Source: an uncultured Collinsella sp.
GTDB lineage: Bacteria > Actinomycetota > Coriobacteriia > Coriobacteriales > Coriobacteriaceae
Assembly: GCA_934654765.1 (NCBI GenBank)
Contig: CAKUGX010000037.1
Span: 1-15,870, forward strand
Reading direction: 5' to 3'
DNA: 15,870 nucleotides
Shown: piece after piece, positions 13,760 to 15,870 of the stretch
Layout: each line of letters begins with the position of its first letter
Numbering within the stretch: position 1 is the first letter of the stretch
Program-made: the position numbers and the translations under genes
The notes under the pieces: generated by a model
Told to the model about the DNA's origin: nothing
The model's database searches: none
Seen by the model: only the letters and a program-made list of their open reading frames with translations

Positions 13760-15475
13760 CTATTGTGCCGAGCCCGCGACGGGCTCAAAATGCTTGTCCT
13801 TCACGGCAGCCGCCAGGCGATCGGCCAGGTTACGCACACGCGGGTCCAGACGTGCAGCACCCGGGTTAACGAAGAAGCGCGCCGTGCAGTCCATGATGCG
13901 GCCGGTGATGACCAAGTCGTTGTCGCGCAGGGTCGCACCCGTGGCGGTAATGTCCACGATACGATCGGTCATGCCGACGATGGGGCCCAGCTCAATGTTG
14001 CCGTGCAGCGAAACGATATCGGCATTCACGCCGCGCTCGGCATACCAGGCGCTCGCGATGCGCGGGTACTTGGTGGCCACACGCAGAGAGCCGCGGCGGG
14101 CATAGTTGCGCTCGGCCTGGCCGGCGCGCCATGCGGGCTCCGCCTCAATGAAAGTGCACAGGCCGTAGCCCAGATCGACGAGCTGCAGCAGGTTGAGGTC
14201 GGCCTCGATGAGCGAGTCCCAGCCGCAGATGCCGCAGTCGGCGCCGCCGCAGCCCACAAAGGCGGGCGCGTCGCTGGGACGCACGATGACAAACTCAATA
14301 TCGCCAACCGCACCCTCGCCGGCACGCGTGTCGCGACCGCGCACAATCAGGTGACGGCCGGGGTCGCGCAGCTCGGAGACGTCCAGGCCCGCAGCCTCGA
14401 GCACGTCAAGCGTGTCGGCCTTGAGCGATCCCTTGGGCACGGCGATGCGCAGCGGGCCCTCGGCGCCACGGCCCACGGCGTGGTCGCCATCGGAGGCAGC
14501 GTCCTCGGCCGAGGTGCGCGCGGCCTCCAGGCGCTCGAGCGAAAAGGCGAAGCCTGCCGCCGGCACCTCGATGCCCTCGCCAAAAGCGCCGGTAAAGATG
14601 GAGTCGTAGCGACCGCCCGAGCCGACCGGATCGGGCAGGCCACCTGCGTAGGCCTTAAAGACCAGGCCCGTATAGTAATCAAACGAGTTCATGATGGAGA
14701 AGTCGAAGGACAGCACCTGGGCATCCTCGGGAGCCAAGCCCTCAACCAGAGCACGCAATTCGCGCGTCAACGGCACGGCGATACCGGCCGCCGCCAACAG
14801 TGCGTCAACGCGATCGAGCACCTCGGCGCCGCCATGCAGGCGCGGCAGCTCGCTAATGGCAGCCTTGACGGCCTCGGGCTCGTCGCTTTCCGCCACGCGG
14901 GCATCGAGGCCCACAAAGTCGTTGGCGTGCACGCAACGCAGCGCCTCGGCAGCCAGTTCGCGATCTTCGCATGCCGCAAGCAGCTCCTTAAACGGGCGCA
15001 CGCTACCTGCGATAATGCGCGCATCGGGCAGTGCCAACTTGCGCACGGCCTCGGCGACCAACGAGACAATCTCGACATCGCCCGCGGTATCGCCCGCACC
15101 GATGAGCTCAAAGCCCAGTTGCGTAAACTGACGCGAGCCGCCGGCATTGCGCTGGCACTCACGAACCACCGGAGCCTCGTAGCGCAGACGCAGTGGCAGG
15201 TCGGCTGCACGCATGCGGGTCGAGACCAGGCGCACGATCGGCAGCGTGTTATCGGGACGGACCACCAGCAGACGGCCGTCGTCATCGAAAAGCTTAAACG
15301 GCGTATCCGCGATGCGGCCGCCCTCCTCGAGCGAACCCTTGTCCTCGAGCAGCGGCGTTTCGACCGGCAGGTAATGATGCTCCCTAAAGCAGCCCTTCAC
15401 CGTCAGCGCAATTTCCTCGCGCGCCTGAGCCTCCTCGGGCAATATGTCCCGGAATCCCCACGGTGTGGCCGTCAT
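13760..15475 (-). CDS. hisZG: Fused HisZ-HisG: ATP phosphoribosyltransferase regulatory + catalytic subunits
   Basis: This single 571-aa frame catalyses the first committed step, ATP + PRPP to phosphoribosyl-ATP. Residues 1-316 are HisZ, a histidyl-tRNA-synthetase-like domain. They show GFRDILPEEA (7-16), VVRPDNTLPIVRL (71-83), a motif-2-like RLRYEAPVVRECQ, QFTQLGFELIGAG (116-128), FDYYTGLVF (265-273), GSGGRYDSI (285-293) and a motif-3-like AAGFAFSLERL (306-316). Residues 317-341 form a polar Ala/Ser/Asp/Gly linker. Residues 342 to about 550 are short-form HisG: RIAVPKGSLK (343-352), LRVATKYPRIASAW (464-477) and the PRPP loop VDITATGATLRDN (507-519). The C-terminal ACT-like regulatory domain of long HisG is absent, which fits the need for HisZ. 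Three cysteines (409, 414, 417) sit in a normally Cys-poor loop. ATG 15475 has GAGGAGG 8 nt upstream. Normally these are two genes. An internal GTG before the HisG part has no ribosome site. Confidence 0.94.
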   Translation of the reverse strand: MTATPWGFRDILPEEAQAREEIALTVKGCFREHHYLPVETPLLEDKGSLEEGGRIADTPFKLFDDDGRLLVVRPDNTLPIVRLVSTRMRAADLPLRLRYEAPVVRECQRNAGGSRQFTQLGFELIGAGDTAGDVEIVSLVAEAVRKLALPDARIIAGSVRPFKELLAACEDRELAAEALRCVHANDFVGLDARVAESDEPEAVKAAISELPRLHGGAEVLDRVDALLAAAGIAVPLTRELRALVEGLAPEDAQVLSFDFSIMNSFDYYTGLVFKAYAGGLPDPVGSGGRYDSIFTGAFGEGIEVPAAGFAFSLERLEAARTSAEDAASDGDHAVGRGAEGPLRIAVPKGSLKADTLDVLEAAGLDVSELRDPGRHLIVRGRDTRAGEGAVGDIEFVIVRPSDAPAFVGCGGADCGICGWDSLIEADLNLLQLVDLGYGLCTFIEAEPAWRAGQAERNYARRGSLRVATKYPRIASAWYAERGVNADIVSLHGNIELGPIVGMTDRIVDITATGATLRDNDLVITGRIMDCTARFFVNPGAARLDPRVRNLADRLAAAVKDKHFEPVAGSAQ

Positions 15476-15511
15476 CTGGTGAGCCTCCTCATGCTGTGCT
15501 TCGTATAGAAC

Positions 15512-15541
15512 AGAAGACCGGCATAGCTCCGCCGGTCTTCT
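15512..15541 (-). promoter_or_regulatory. 11-bp leader hairpin upstream of the his operon
   Basis: AGAAGACCGGC at 15512-15522 pairs perfectly with 15531-15541 around an 8-nt loop, 36 nt before the hisZG start. On the minus strand it is followed by GTTCTATACG, which is not a strong T-tract. If transcription starts near the TATGCT box at 15556-15551, the hairpin sits at the 5' end of the mRNA, where it could stabilise the message or act in attenuation. No His-rich leader peptide or T-box consensus is visible between 15476 and 15708. Confidence 0.5.
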
Positions 15542-15550
15542 GGGTACTTT

Positions 15551-15556
15551 AGCATA
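15551..15556 (-). promoter_or_regulatory. Candidate -10 box for the his operon
   Basis: TATGCT on the minus strand lies about 75 nt before the hisZG ATG and 10 nt before the leader hairpin. No clear -35 is found. The rest of the 15557-15708 gap contains only a 6-bp GGGAGA/TCTCCC hairpin at 15571-15588 and no gene. Confidence 0.3.
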
Positions 15557-15708
15557 CTAGAGTGCTTGCGGGGAGAATCGTCTCCCACGGCTCACAGCGT
15601 ATTCATTTGGAAACATAGGGGGAAGCGCATCCCATTTCGAGCGGCCATTCCGGGACACGCTTTCCCGACCAGCCCGCGGGACCGGCCGCGGCCCCACGCC
15701 ACAAACGC

Positions 15709-15740
15709 AAAAAGGGCGCCCGCGCGAATGCGGACGCCCT
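15709..15740 (-). terminator. Rho-independent terminator of the right-edge gene
   Basis: On the minus strand GGGCGTCCGC (15739-15730) pairs with GCGGGCGCCC (15723-15714), with one G-U pair. TTTTT follows. It lies 54 nt after the stop codon of the partial gene at 15794 and insulates the his operon from it. Confidence 0.85.
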
Positions 15741-15793
15741 TGCGTAGGGTCGAGATATCAACCAGCCAAGATATCCGGACCTGCGACCAGCTC

Positions 15794-15870
15794 TTAGTAG
15801 TCGAACTGGTGGTAGTAGCGGCGGTACTTGAGGTTGTGCTTGGTGACCAGCTCGTAGTTGCGCGCGAGGC
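15794..15870 (-). CDS. C-terminal end of an unrecognised minus-strand gene
   Basis: The frame enters from the right edge and ends with TAA at 15796-15794. About 24 residues are visible, ending KYRRYYHQFDY; they are rich in Tyr and basic residues. That the fragment is genuine is supported by the good terminator 54 nt downstream and the abrupt change to non-coding sequence. It is too short to assign a family, and its 5' portion lies outside the window. Confidence 0.6.
   Translation of the reverse strand, partial: LARNYELVTKHNLKYRRYYHQFDY

Noticed and set aside
14440..14530. Separate hisG gene starting at an internal GTG after the HisZ domain
   Set aside because: No purine-rich ribosome site precedes the GTG, there is no stop between the parts, and the linker keeps frame, so a fusion is the simpler reading.
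13355..15508. 717-codon plus-strand open frame opposite hisZG and hisD
   Set aside because: It is the antisense shadow of two clear his genes in GC-rich DNA. It is rich in His/Arg/Gly with no family motif and no ribosome site, and it crosses the operon's promoter-proximal region.
15476..15708. T-box riboswitch or histidine leader peptide upstream of hisZG
   Set aside because: No T-box consensus and no run of His codons in any short frame was found; only simple hairpins are visible.

Overview
The window is GC-rich and densely coded, and reads like the chromosome of a high-GC Gram-positive of the Coriobacteriia, most probably Collinsella or a close relative. Three things point that way: the order mazG - eno - divIC/ftsB - ppx on one strand, which resembles the actinobacterial eno neighbourhood; a short-form HisG that depends on HisZ; and several kinds of intergenic palindromes. 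No marker fixes the genus, so this is an inference. There is no phage, plasmid, transposase or CRISPR signature.

Layout. Positions 3-335 (+) hold the end of an unrecognised helical protein, followed by a tRNA-Leu(UAA) at 367-451. The gene-free stretch 452-782 is unusual. It holds two copies of a 'tRNA 3' end + terminator' unit separated by a structured spacer that starts with an inverted copy of the tRNA T arm, then a REP-like palindrome. From 783 to 4050 the minus strand carries eno, divIC/ftsB and ppx/gppA. From 4241 to 6193 the minus strand carries a second unit: a stand-alone LarC2-type domain, a YfcE-like phosphodiesterase and MazG. A PHP-family histidinol phosphatase lies on the plus strand at 6503-7414.

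From 15475 down to 7530 the minus strand is one tightly packed histidine operon: hisZG (fused) - hisD - hisC - hisB - hisH - hisA - hisF - hisI - hisE. Most junctions overlap or are 0-3 nt apart. The exceptions are hisZG/hisD (105 nt), hisB/hisH (78 nt, holding a palindrome) and hisI/hisE (47 nt). With the convergent PHP phosphatase, the window encodes every enzyme from PRPP + ATP to histidine: HisG/HisZ, HisE, HisI, HisA, HisHF, HisB, HisC, HisJ/HisK-type phosphatase and HisD. The right end holds a terminator and the last codons of another minus-strand gene.

The most notable points are the single-ORF fusion of the HisZ regulatory subunit to the HisG catalytic subunit (571 aa), with an unusual Cys cluster in its HisG half; the LarC2 domain with no LarC1 beside it; the tRNA-derived direct and inverted repeats downstream of tRNA-Leu; and REP-like palindromes at both convergent gene junctions and inside the his operon.
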